From NCBI GenBank assembly GCA_002105175.1, contig MCGE01000010.1, positions 248,001 to 312,000 on the forward strand: a stretch of 64,000 nt of DNA. The letters are read 5' to 3'. How positions within the stretch are numbered: position 1 is the stretch's first letter; each line of letters begins with the position of its first letter. The DNA comes from Absidia repens. Its lineage: Eukaryota > Mucoromycota > Mucoromycetes > Mucorales > Cunninghamellaceae. The position numbers were made by a program, and so were the translations under genes. Shown one piece after another: positions 34,350 through 45,831 of this stretch. Under the pieces are notes generated by a model. That model was not told the DNA's origin. It saw only the letters and a list, made by a program, of their open reading frames with translations, and searched no databases.

Positions 34350-34841
34350 AAGCAGCAAATAGTGTAGTTTATTTTTGATATCCCGCATTAACTCTAGCCC
34401 CCTTCCACCCTTTTTTTATTTACCTCTATCTCTATTTCATTCTCATTATTTTTATGTAGTTATATATTTTTATACCAATAAACGCTCTGGCGTACCGCTG
34501 GAACTTTGGGAAATCATAGTCATGGTATCAGGGTGTGTTTTATTGTTAATGTGCGTGTTTTTCAATGGGTGGGATTAGGCGAGCGTGCGGAATCCCCCCC
34601 CCTCCCTCCTCTTACCGGATGAATGTAACTGTTGCGGTCATTAAGGGATTACTTCCTGTGCATGATTTATTGATATGTGGTGGAGACACAAGGACACCAC
34701 CTAAATTGCTAGGAACGCTGGGTGGAAATGGGGTTGTGTTGTGGGCAGTGTCGGTAGTTGAATTCTTTTTGGCTCTCAATTTTTTTTCTTTCTTTCTTCA
34801 TTCTTTTTATTCATTTTACAGACGTACATCCTCGTTCTAAT
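34350..34841 (+). promoter_or_regulatory. Spacer and promoter of USE1
   Basis: The stretch contains the BLOC1S2 3' flank (AATAAA near 34477), a C run at 34597-34605 and a CT/T-rich tract (34780-34820) ending in ACAG just before the USE1 start. An intron in the 5' UTR is possible. No gene seen. Confidence 0.45.
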
Positions 34842-36211
34842 ATGGTAGCCACAACGGATGAAATAAACTTGCAACGACTCTTGATCAATTGTGAAAACAA
34901 ACTGAAACATGAACAAGTTGATTTATGGACTGGCTCAGAAAAGCGGAAATACGCATCGGTAAGGGGACTCGAAACAAGGATTCCTTTACAACAAAAGCTA
35001 ACTCTCCTTTTTCCCTTTTCTTCTATGCATATGTATAGTATATCAACTACCTACAGTTTCTTCAAAATAGGGTGCAACAAACAACAAAGCAAAGGTAAAG
35101 GTTTTAAAAAAAAGACAACCGAATTAATTGATTGACTGATTTGTGTATGTTATGCAGTGTTTATGACAATAGGATCCAGGCGCTGACTGAAGCTGTGCTT
35201 CATCACCAAATGGTAAGAGCATTAAAGCATATATGACATCTACGGATTTTCACCTCCTTTATTTATGTTGTGTAATAATCATTTATTAGCAGGGGGATGT
35301 AGAAAAAGGCACTACGGAAGCAAGACTGACAAAAAAGAAATACCTGGATCATTTGCAACATCTGTATACCCCAGATCCTGCATGGTTATCGGCGCTGAAA
35401 CAACAACCCGACGATGGTACAAACAATAAGGATCAAGGTGACAATCATACCAAATCAGAAGATGAATTAATGTCAAGGATGATGGATGATTCCGATCAAA
35501 GTGAAGAAAGCGTGTTACTTGAAGAAACGGCCAATGACATGGATGCGACGACGACGACGACGCCAACTACTACTACTACTACTACAAAAGGTAATAAGAT
35601 GGAACATTTCATATGCAAACGCTCGCTCTCATCCATGATATTCTTTTTATTTGTTAGATCAAGAAAAAGATGATAACGATACGCAGCTTCGGAAACGGAA
35701 CACGTAAGTTGGGGATGTACGAAGGATAGGACGATGAGCCGAAATACCTTGATTTTTTTTTAAATTTTTTAATCATTTCACTAGTAGAAACACTCATATG
35801 ACTCGAGAGGAAGAAACCAGCAACATTGAACATGTATTACAACATCATCGACAAATGCATGACGAAATGACGACGGATCTTGGAAAAATGGCTCATCAAT
35901 TGAAACTGAATTCTCAAAACTTCGGTGATATTTTACAAAAGGATGATACGGTGAGAAAGAATAACAATGAGAAACGAAATCAAGAAGCCATTCACTGATT
36001 TTTTTTTTTTTTTTTGTACGAATAGCTTATTCGGGATGCACAGAAAATGGTGGAAAATAATCTGGGAAAAATGCAGACAGAACGACAAAGATTAGATAAA
36101 CATTATTCGAAGTCGTGGGGGACTAGTTTTATGAATTTAGGTGTAGTTTTGTTTGTATGTGTCATGTTTGTGTTTGTATTTTTTACAATCAAATTTTTAC
36201 CAAAGGCATAA
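34842..36211 (+). CDS. USE1: Use1-type SNARE of the ER (retrograde Golgi-ER traffic)
   Basis: Seven exons (34842-34958, 35039-35094, 35158-35212, 35290-35590, 35658-35703, 35785-35950, 36026-36211) give 308 aa. The N-terminal helical part (EINLQRLLINCENKLKHEQ, KYASYINYLQFLQNRV) fits Use1; an acidic Thr-rich linker follows. A SNARE-like coiled coil (MHDEMTTDLGKMAHQLKLNS, LIRDAQKMVENNLGKM) leads to a single C-terminal membrane anchor (VVLFVCVMFVFVFFTIKFL) ending PKA, so it is tail-anchored. Use1 works with Sec20, Ufe1 and Sec22 to accept COPI vesicles at the ER. Exon 4 has a TAGCAG tandem acceptor, so one Gln may be optional. Confidence 0.9.
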
Positions 36212-36934
36212 ATGTGTGTGTATATTCACAATAAAAATCTGAACGTTTTATACAACAATAAACAATGAAATGTCTTTTGTGATGTGCGTGCGTGCGTGAG
36301 TTTGTCTTTTTTACAATGATAAACAATGAAATTTTATTTTGTGGTGAATGTGTATACTTAAATGGAGGAGAGGGGAACTACTGGAGTTGGATAGAGGCAC
36401 GTTTTTTAGGTAGTACAATAATGTGGCATACCATGATGTCATTAGTTACCGACTCACTTGTTTTAAACTTTTTCCAGCAAAACATAATCTAAAATCTAGA
36501 TCAAGTTGACAATGTGCTGATATAACAGCCCACACTCATCATCCTATAAGACAACAAATCCATTGATATGATATGATAGCTAGAATTTTATTTCAATAAT
36601 AGCAATCAAATATGGGTGTGAAATAAAAATATAAAAGAGATGGATAATCAGATCATCTAATTCCTAAATGATGGGCGTGTTCGGGATGTTTGGGTAGTAT
36701 AATTAAAAGAGGGATGGTAATGATGATGATGGGGGGTGGAGGGTGAGTAAAGTAAAGATATATAGGGTGCGAGACGGGGAAAGTAGACTATAAACTAAAA
36801 TGATAAAAAAAATGTTGACTAAAGGGAATGTAATTGTTCTGGGAGACAAGAGAAGACCTGCACCTGAAGTAACCAAGATTCGTGTGTTGTTGTTATGGGT
36901 GTAAAATAATAATAGTAGTTGCTGTCCAGGCCGT
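36212..36934. other. Spacer between convergent genes
   Basis: The USE1 and YPD1 genes converge here. AATAAA signals lie near 36231 and 36259, and a tandem TTTTACAATGATAAACAATG-like repeat covers 36245-36330. No coding frame is credible. Confidence 0.55.
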
Positions 36935-37639
36935 TTATCGGGATTCCTGTACCTCATAAAAGTTCTTGAGATACTCTTCAGCTTCAGAATATTCTGCCTT
37001 GACTTGAGGCAGTAATGGCGAGATTTGCTTCAGAGCATGCGCTTCATCAATATCATTGCTTCCAGTTTCGTCTTTGCAATTCCCAATGTTTTGAATCTTT
37101 TCGCATGTTGCCTTGACCTTCTTCAACCCAATGGCTGCCGAGCTACCCTTGAGGAAATGTCCAAGTCGAGATAACTCTGGCAAATTCTTTTTATCCCTAA
37201 AAAAAGATGGTCAATCTATCCTGCTCTTCTATCTATCTATCATTCTATAGTATATCCTCTTGCACTTACAAAGCATCATCCATATCCTTAAAAGTGGCTT
37301 CTGCTTGTTCAAAATAGTTGAGAACGATGCTGTAAGAGAACTCGTGGTCATCGTCGTCATCATCCATATCTAATAATTGGTCGAAGGTGCTCATGTCAAT
37401 AAGATCGTCCATATTCACTACTTTGGAGTCGTCCGTTTCTTGTTCATTTTTCGAAGGTTCTTCGTTCCCTTCAGGTTCCTATCTCATGTAAAACAGAATA
37501 AAAAATTGATGAGCCCGACACCGCTCTAACTAAACCCTAGTAGAAATAGATAAAGCGCGTATTCTTCTGTTACCTTTTTATCTATAGGTTCTTCTTTGGT
37601 TGGAGTTGTTTGAGGAGTAGGTTCTTTGGTAGCAGACAT
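36935..37639 (-). CDS. YPD1: Histidine-containing phosphotransfer (HPt) protein
   Basis: Three exons (37639-37574, 37478-37270, 37196-36935) encode 178 aa. The HPt four-helix bundle covers ~70-175; the phospho-accepting His lies in LGHFLKGSSAAIGL, the family's HxxKGSS motif. A Pro/Thr-rich and acidic N-terminus (~60 residues, with six Asp in a row) precedes it. In fungi Ypd1 relays phosphate from sensor histidine kinases to Ssk1 and Skn7 response regulators in osmotic and oxidative stress signalling, in cytosol and nucleus. The gene converges with USE1. Confidence 0.95.
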
Positions 37640-38726
37640 GTTATTAAATACGTAGCCAAAATTCAAAAGAAAAAGCAAGAAGGAAACGGAATAGAAAGTT
37701 GAAACGAAAAAAAAAAGAAAAAGAAACGAAAAACTCCGCTCGGCGGGGGCAAGAAAAAAAAATACTAGTGCTTGAAAGCGCCCGCTTCTACGAAGAAAGT
37801 ATTTTATTAACGTCACCCATAGACACACTGTCTCGCTAGATTAGCGCATCTACATCTGTTCGTATAATATATAATAAAGTTAAACAAATATGAGCTTGAT
37901 TTTCTATCAATCACATTTCGATTTTCCATTTTTTAATGACGCTTTACGTGACAAACCAGCCAAATCTGTTTTTTTGAGTGGCATATCACATATTCGCCGA
38001 TTCAAATAAAATCAAGATGAAAACGAGAGTTTGAAACGTTAAAAAATTCATAAACTAGAACTGCAACTTCATCATCAAGTAAGCTAAGATTAAACGTACT
38101 GTACTTCTCACACCTTCGTAAACCAGATGATCCATATATTACACACACATGATGTCCAATCTGTTCATCACAAATACCATCATCTGAAAAATAACATCGC
38201 CTAGGGAACCATATCACCAGCTCTTTCTCTCACCACATGAATGACTCAAAACAATAATAATAAAAACAAATGTGTGAGACGCTTTATTTAGGTTCGCCTT
38301 TTGTATTAATATGGTGAAGCACAAAAAAAAAAAAAAGAGCCAGCTGTAAGTAGAGCATACAAGGTACAGAATATAAATTAAAACTCCCGCATTGGGAAGG
38401 GTCCTCGTTCAGTCCCTTCGTACTTACGTCAATAATCAACCCCTCTTAATATGAAAGCATAATGTCTTTTTTTTTTTTTCACCAATCATACGGAGGATTC
38501 ATGTCCGACTTTTTGGAATCGTCCGCCCACGTTTTTTTTTTTTTTTTTTGAATCCACGTTTTTTCCTCAACGTCCCCAATTAAAATGATATAAACAAAAA
38601 ATTAAGACAAAGAACACAATATAATTTATTTTTATTAAATCGAATACTTTTTTTTTATTGAATCAATATAAACTAATACTAATACTGATACTAATACTAA
38701 TACCGAATCTGCACGATATGTAAAGA
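37640..38726. other. Spacer between YPD1 and the SQS1-like gene
   Basis: It includes the YPD1 promoter (purine-rich on this strand, 37660-37770) and AT-rich sequence with T runs at 38465-38479 and 38531-38549. The tandem TACTAATACTAATACTGA near 38671-38702 is a short microsatellite in the 3' flank of the next gene. No gene seen. Confidence 0.55.
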
Positions 38727-40797
38727 CTAAGCACCCAGACCACGGCGTCGATCACGGATCACGGCTTGAATAGGATCAGCAATACCGTCCTTATTTGTCC
38801 CTAGAGCATCGCCTTCCTTCCAACCCATCTTTGCTAGCATCTTATGACCAACGTTGTTTGAAGCCAACGGAGCAGCTGCCAAGCCGACCACCGTCCCGTG
38901 TGCTGCACGCGCTGTTGCCACATTTCCCGGTCGAAATCCATCCTCACTACCACCTCCATCTGATCGTCGTTGTCGTCGTTGCCCTTGATGTTTCCTCGCT
39001 GAAGGTGACGATCTGGTTTTCATCGTTGTCCCCAATCTGCGTTCCATTCGCCGTTTTGTTCGTTCTGGTATGCGTGCCTTCTCAATATACTTTTCAATTG
39101 ATTGTCGATTATTCGGTAATTGAGTTGCAGGACACTTTCTGAGTGATAGACCACTAAAATGGAAGAAAAGAGATGAGTTAAACTACTGACTGTCAACTTT
39201 TTTTTTTTTTTTTTTTTTTCCAAACTTACATTTTTCCCCGGTTGAATTATCAGATGATACCTTAAGGTGATAAAGTTTGACCAATCCTTCCACAAGTTGT
39301 CGACAATACAAGGCCATTTTGGGTAGCTGATATATTTGTCTTGAAGTATCGTTCACGAAGAGTTGGATCCGTCTAATATAATAATGAAATAGACAAAGGT
39401 AAATTTTTTTTTTTTCGTAATATGTCGAGTGTTTCCTTCTCTTTACATACCTATCAAGTCTCCGTAACTGACTAGAATATGTATCCATATCTTTGTTGTT
39501 ATTATAGTTACTAAGTGTTGCTGCCGATGATTTCTTCTTCCTAGATGCATATCGCCGATTGTGTTGTAAAAAGCCATGGATGCCTGCATGTAAGCTTGGT
39601 GGTAAATCTGGTAATGTATTCTGAATGGTGCTTTGTAAGTGTTGAGCTTTATGGTGTTGATGTTGTTGATGAGCAATATACTGTTGAATGAATTCATCGT
39701 CTTCTGAATCGCCTAGTCCAAAGTCAGAAATAGCACCCCCACCTTCATTGAATGGTAACAAGCCAGTCTGTATTGTTGAATCGTCACCAATATCATCGCT
39801 ATCTGTGCTTTCAAAATCATCTAATCTTCCGTATTGTTGATCATCCACTGAGCGTTTGGTAGCCCATTGCTGTAACTGCTGCCAAGAATCAGGGTCTGTG
39901 TTTTCAATAAAGTCTTGATCAAGAGCGGATTCCTCCTGAAAGGTATATGTCATGTCTTCACCGTCGTCGTCGTCATCATCATCATCACTGTTGATTTCAA
40001 TAGGATCCATAGGGTTGTTGTATGGAGTAAGTGGAGTCAAGTCTTCATCATCACTACTAATTTCAATGCAAATGTCGTCTCCTGGTATAATCTTCTTGGC
40101 CTTTTGCACCTTGTTTCGATGTTGTTTGCGCTTTTTCTTGGCTCGCTTGCTTTCTATTGATAGTGACTGGATATCGGGTGTTGTTGACATAGTGCTATCC
40201 TGATTTTTGGTGCAGTTTTCATTTCCATTGACGATGATCGTGGCATCGAAGCTAATATCTGCTGGTGTTCCGTCAAAAAAGAAGCAATCGTCAGAATTGA
40301 CGTCATTGATAATAGCATTGTTGATATCGGCAGGTTTGTTATCGAAGTAAAAGTCATCTTCTAATGGAGGATAGGTCGCTGAATCAGAAGTAGTCAGAGG
40401 AGGATTCAAATGCTGAGAGGGATCTTGGTGCTGTTGATTAAGCACAAAAAACCTATTTGTCGTAGGGTCTTGAAGGTCCATGCCATCTAGATCACTGTCA
40501 TCTAGATCTAAATGAGCCAACGAAGGTTTCTCCACTTGTAGATAGTAGAAGATACATTAGTTCGAAAGCTTGGATCCCATTCTATTTCCTTTTTAGTTTC
40601 GACTTACATAACGATAGATCAAAATCAGATTCTGTACAATATTCTGTTGGGATGTCTTGATAATGTTGTAAATGATTTGGCTGATCCCAAGCTTTGACTT
40701 TTCCACCACCTCGATGACTCGACTTGTAGTTTCTTGTCTTTTTTTGTTTCGACCGAGTGCTGTTCTTGTTTATTTTTCTGTTCTTGTTTTTGGCCAT
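38727..40797 (-). CDS. SQS1: R3H and G-patch protein, SQS1-like splicing/ribosome factor (frame break at last junction)
   Basis: Exons 40797-40608, 40534-39451, 39372-39230 and 39153-38727 encode ~614 aa. A Lys/Arg-rich N-terminus leads to a long acidic, Ser-rich region, then an R3H domain (RRIQLFVNDTSRQIYQLPKM and the stretch up to STGEK), a basic linker and a C-terminal G-patch (GHKMLAKMGWKEGDALGTNK). This order matches yeast Sqs1/Pfa1, which activates the DEAH helicase Prp43 in splicing and ribosome assembly. Exons 1-3 close in phase, but the strong donor after exon 3 (T then GTAAGT) leaves phase 1, while the G-patch exon needs phase 2. One base seems to be missing, most simply in the A5 run at the donor; otherwise the G-patch would be lost. 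Confidence 0.82.
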
Positions 40798-41057
40798 AAC
40801 TCATAAAAAAAAAAAAAAAGATAAAAAAAAAAGACTTCTGAGGCTAAAAGGGCTGAAAAACGAAGAGGGGGAAAAAAAATAATAATAATCACGCAAGCAA
40901 TTGAAACCACGACATGTCAAATAAAAAAAAATGGGAAAATGTAATGCTTTTATTATAAATGATGACAGGATTAAACAAAACTAGGTAAGCTACACCCTAT
41001 AATAGACAGCCAAAGAAAAACAGTTAGCAATAGAGTTCATACTAATAAAGATATTAC

Positions 41058-42869
41058 TTACTTCTTGACAATTTGCACTACATCTTCATCTTGGAGGATA
41101 TGTTCCTTGCCCACCTTTTGAGGATTATGCTTTACTGACGATCCCCATACGTATGCACTATTAACAAAACCAGTTAAGTCATCACCATTCAAAGCTTTAT
41201 GAACTTTCCGTATCTTACCATTTGAATTGTTCCAAAATAGCCTTGTGAATACTGTCACAAAAGTCTTCCACGGAGTTTTTGTTGGACGTAAGGACCACTG
41301 GTTGTTCATAATCTGGTAATTGACCTTTAGGCTTTGTATAAATTCGTACCAAGGCCAATTTCTACAAGATGTAGTATGTATGAGTTCGTTTCCTTTAGTT
41401 AAATAAATATCAGTATTTACCTTCCACATGGTTTCTAATAGTTCATCAAAATTCCATTCATGATGCGCACAGATAGGCACAGCGTTAGGAATCTTGTAAA
41501 TAAGGTCCAATTCTTCGATAGAAATTTGATCAATTTTGTTGAGCACATAGATACATGGAATATAAATACTAGATAGAAAAAATGAGTGGTATAAGTCGTC
41601 TTTTCATAATCACCAACGACTTCCTTTTAAACTTACCGGTTGCCCTAATGAGATAAATCCGAAAGTTAAGAAAATCACACCAGTGGTAAGTAATCATAAT
41701 CACAGACATGGTCATAATAAAAGACCGCCTCACTTACTTCCACCACGTCAATAAGATCGTCAATAGAAGAATCTTCTTTGAATGAGATATCAGCATTATG
41801 TATACGGTATTCGCTAAGCACTGCCTTCACTTCGTCTTGAGTAATTTGAGTCAATGGTACAGTGTTGGTCATGTTAATCCCACCCTTTTCCTTTTTCTTG
41901 AAAATGATGGCAGGTGGTTTCTTGTTCAGTCGAATACCGAATCCTTCCAATTCTTTTTCAATGATCTTTTTGTCCGTCATCGGTTTGAGCACATCCAACA
42001 CAATAAAAATCAACGAGCAAGTACGAGCAACTACAATCAGGCACACGAATCATTTCATCAGTCTACCAGTTATCACAGAATGACATCATTTAGCCCCTTC
42101 ACCAAATTTTATTACCTGCAATGACTTGACGACCACGACCTTTACCATCCTTGGCACCTTCAATAATACCGGGGAGATCAAGAATCTATTGCAGTTAAAG
42201 AATAGAAGATTGTTTCAGTTTAGTTGATAATGATGATCCTAGTTTTCAAAAGATACTCACCTGAAGCTTGGCACCCTTATACTGTACAACGCCGGGAACC
42301 GTGGTAAGAGTTGTGAATTCATAGGCACCCACTTCAGAGTGAGTTCCAGTGAGCTTTGACATCAACGTGGACTTGCCAACGGAAGGAAACCCTATCAAAT
42401 AAACAAGCAATCAATAAAGCACAACCATTGTTTATAGAGTGGTTCAATTTAACTTACCTACAAAACCAATACGAGCCACACCAGTTTTTGCCACATCGAA
42501 TCCGACTAAAAACATAAAAGGTTTTGTGGTTAGTCCTACTGCCTCGCCCCTTATTACGCATCTATATCCATATATATTCACATTACCACCACCGCCACCT
42601 CCACCTCCAGAAGGTGTCATGATTTCACGCTTGAGCTTAGCTAATTTAGCCTTCAATTGACCCAAGTGATAGGACGTAGCCTTGTTTTTTTGGGTCTTAG
42701 CCATTTCATTCTATATCGAAGGAAGTATGATTATGAGTTCATAAATGATCAAGCTATATAAATAGGTTAATCTTACCTCGATTTCCTAAAATATAATAAA
42801 AACGTTATTAGTATAATATTCAAGAATAAAGTATAGTGGGAATACCTTGATACGCTCGACAACACTCAT
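41058..42869 (-). CDS. DRG1: Developmentally regulated GTP-binding protein 1 (Rbg1)
   Basis: Eleven exons (42869-42846, 42785-42777, 42710-42587, 42505-42458, 42391-42261, 42185-42116, 42030-41738, 41644-41637, 41568-41421, 41361-41219, 41157-41058) close to 365 aa, the family length. Motifs: G1 [10 protein letters not shown]2 region [12 protein letters not shown]3 DLPG with [21 protein letters not shown]4 NKID, and a C-terminal TGS domain ([15 protein letters not shown] to EDVVQIVKK). DRG1 binds ribosomes with a DFRP partner (Tma46/ZC3H15) and helps relieve stalled translation. Exons of 9 nt (EIE) and 8 nt (completing GNR) are needed to keep the conserved sequence. Confidence 0.96.
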
Positions 42870-43545
42870 TTTGATAAGTAGTTTCTAAATAAGAAAAAAT
42901 GGAGAAGAGGGACGAAGGGGAAGTGAATGCAGTTTCTAAGGAAAAAGTTGGTTCTCAAAGTCACATATTTTTAAAGCGATCCTATTTTGATTTTGAATCA
43001 CCGCTGCCTCCCGCCACGGCACTACTACCTATACTGTACGATGGAGGGATTCTGGGTTTCTGTACTGAAAAAAGCACTTATTATATCATACAGTAGTCAT
43101 TTTATATCTTTAATAAGCGACAAGGTTTTTGTTGTACTGCTATATGGTCTCTGCTTCGTTCTCTATCATGTCCTTCTTATGATGCCCTTTTTTATCCCGT
43201 TACCTTTCTCTCGTTATTTGTTCGATCATAGTTTTACTACAATCTTTTATTCTCTCATATTATTATTCTCACTCAGTAAATTGGTTCACAGCACAAATAT
43301 TCACACAATTTTTGAATAAGCACACACTTGGTGAGTTATACAGTGAGCTATGGTGGGGTTAGTATTGCTTGTAGAGCTATTTTCATTCTCAACTCATTTC
43401 CAGCGAAAAATGACGCCCATTTCAATTTTCGAAAAATTGGCCTTTTTAATGGGCTGTCCGCTTTGATAAGCATCATACCGCTATGGTTGCGTCTAATGTT
43501 GACAAGGCATACGCCCTAGAATGAAAAACTGAAAGATCTTGTTGC

Positions 43546-43581
<36 letters not shown>

Positions 43582-44442
43582 AAAGTATTAGTTTTGACAG
43601 GATGAGATAAGTTTTCTTCAGTGGTAGAAATTAAATGTAAACACAGCAATTCGACTTTTCAATGACCTTTCAAGGGGCGAATTAGGGTTCAGTAGTATGT
43701 TGTAGTTAAAGAAACCTAAAGACTGGCAAAACGCAGTAAAAACAATAAAATCGCCTAACGAAATACCCCCAAATCCCAGGTTAACACACGTTAGCAACCC
43801 ATATCAAAAACACACTATAGGGCATTATTAGAAGTGGCATGACGGAGGCTATTGTGGGATCTGAAAATGGTTAACATTCTATAATTGTAAAAAGGGATCA
43901 TATATACACAGGGCATACAAGACATGATAAGGAGTAGAAATGAATATATTTTATTGAAACATAGTATTTGTCAACCCTAAATTTTAATGTGTGATGATAC
44001 AAAGAGATCTCTTGTACAAACATGAGAGACTCTAATTGGATATTTTCCAATAAAGCGAGCCAAAAAAGACATATTTTATTTAGGTATAGATATGAAGTAT
44101 GGACAAACTAACACTAAACTGAGATAATGGAGATTCCAAAAAGCCAGCCTAACGGTAGTCTCAGATTCCGAATCCAAAATGAAAGGGTTTCCCCATGCAT
44201 CTTGTAATCCCTAATCTGAAAGCCCTTCTAAGCTAATCCTGACACTAATCTAAGATCCCCATAAAAGTTGAATGGTGAAGAAAAAAAGAGAAGAAATATA
44301 GAAAATGGAAAGAAAAGGGAGACAGACCGCGAAAAAAAAAGGGAGTAAATAGAAATTCACGTGGGCGGAATATGAAATGATTTCTGTCTCTGCAAAAAGT
44401 TTATCGGAGTTGGCAGATAGGACCTGGTGGCTTTGCATCATG

Positions 44443-44485
<43 letters not shown>

Positions 44486-44510
44486 TTCTCCCCAATACCC
44501 AAAATACACC
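42870..44510. other. Divergent spacer with repeat copy C and two long T tracts
   Basis: The spacer separates DRG1 and the DUF1764 gene. It holds a T33 run (43547-43579), the inverted repeat copy at 44055-44375 and a T34 run (44446-44479) ending 31 bp before the DUF1764 start. ORFs at 42899-43520 lack protein-like composition or homology I recognise. Confidence 0.6.
44055..44375 (-). repeat. Dispersed ~0.3-kb repeat, copy C (inverted)
   Basis: Read on the minus strand it gives the same order as copies A and B: CCGCCCACGTGAATTTC, pyrimidine tract, CACCATTCAACTTTTATGGG, AGATGCATGGGGAAACCC, CCATTATCTCAGTTTAGTG, and an AATAAA equivalent (TTTATT at ~44076). Confidence 0.65.
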
Positions 44511-45189
44511 ATGGCGAAATCGAAACAAACGCAACAAAAGTCTGACAACAAAGTAGATACGAAGATTCAAAACGAGACAAAGAAGTCGGACAGCAAAAAA
44601 AATAGTGAAATTGATGATATTTTTGCCACCAAGAAAATAGTCAAAACTTCTACCGCTACGGACGATACTGAAAAGGATCAAGCTCAACCACCATTGACCA
44701 AGCAACAGAAACGCAAACAAAAAAAGAAGGCAGCAGTAGCAGCTACTGCAGCCACTGCAACAGAAGGTAGTGATTCCGAAAACGAGGAGGGCGAAGAACA
44801 GGAACAACACAAAGTGCAGGAGGTTATCTTTGCTCAATTGGCTGCTGCTCAAAACCTTAAACGCAAGGCTCCACCTCCACCTCCAGCGTCAATGGACGAT
44901 GATCATTTTGGTGATTCTAGAGGCAAAAAAGCTAGTAAGTAGATTTTTTTTTTAAAAAACAAAACAAAAAAAAAACCAGTACAATACTGATACGTTATGC
45001 TTTTGATTAGAGCGCATGACAGATGATGGATACCCTCTCTATGATGTCAAGGATCTTCGGATAGGTGAAGGGCAAGATACACCTGAATGTCCTTTTGATT
45101 GTCAGTGTTGTAAGTACCATATTGATTTGGTTTGTGCATATATTTTGTGGCTCACATAGTCCTCTTCTTCTGTTTTTATAGGTTTTTAA
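44511..45189 (+). CDS. DUF1764 family small nuclear-type protein
   Basis: Exons 44511-44934, 45011-45109 and 45182-45189 encode 176 aa. The N-terminal two thirds are Lys-, Gln-, Thr- and Ala-rich and disordered, with basic KQQKRKQKKK. The conserved C-terminus reads MTDDGYPLYDVKDLRIGEGQ, then TPECPFDCQCCF and stop, the Cys-rich ending typical of DUF1764 (function unknown). The last exon adds only two codons and a stop, yet is needed to form the canonical CCF end. A T34 tract lies 31 bp upstream of the ATG. Confidence 0.88.
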
Positions 45190-45831
45190 TATGATATTTT
45201 CGCTTTTAGATTTAGTTGCATAGTGTAGTATTTGTATATAGTGGTTTTATTAGTTTTGTTTTATAACAGTTGCTGTAATAAAAACAATAAAAGTATTTGA
45301 TAAATTAGATATATGTGTACAATGATATGTGCTAGAAAGGGAGATAGGAATGGAAAATGTATAGCTATCATATGGTAGTACAAAGGTTGTTTCAAAGATG
45401 TACTACTTAGTATAATATTTGTGAAGTAGTGGCTTTGATGTTGAAGAGGAAACGAGGTGCAGTGGGTATGTGTTAGTACTTAAAACAAAAAAAAAAAAAA
45501 CAAAAAAACAAAAAACAAAAAAAAAAAACAAAAAAAAAACGATCACATTGCATAATATAATATTTGCAACATAATGGGTTTTATTGGTGTGTTTGATTTG
45601 ATTGATAAAACTAAGAGTGTTTGATAGATATATTCTGTGTACAAGTATGAGTAATGGAGGGAATGGGGAGAGAGGACCTGGGTGTATATATACTGTGAAT
45701 GTTTTAAACGGTGAGCAAAAGAGAGTGGGAAGGACGGGAACACAAAACCACCGTAATAATAGATGACATAAGGAAAGGGAATAAAAGCAAGATAATACAA
45801 GAGGTGACTATTGTGTAATATAAAAACTAAT
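45190..45831. other. Spacer between convergent genes with A/C low-complexity run
   Basis: AATAAA signals of the DUF1764 gene lie near 45278-45290. A run of A's broken by single C's covers 45484-45540. UBR1 transcripts end from the right. No gene seen. Confidence 0.55.

Noticed and set aside
44250..44852. 200-codon minus-strand ORF opposite the DUF1764 gene
   Set aside because: It is antisense to a well-supported gene and reads through a T34/A34 tract as a Lys run; a shadow frame.
45097..45170. DUF1764 protein ending in an unspliced extension (KYHIDLVCAY)
   Set aside because: Splicing at GTAAGT to the acceptor at 45181 gives the family's exact CCF ending, so the read-through is retained intron.
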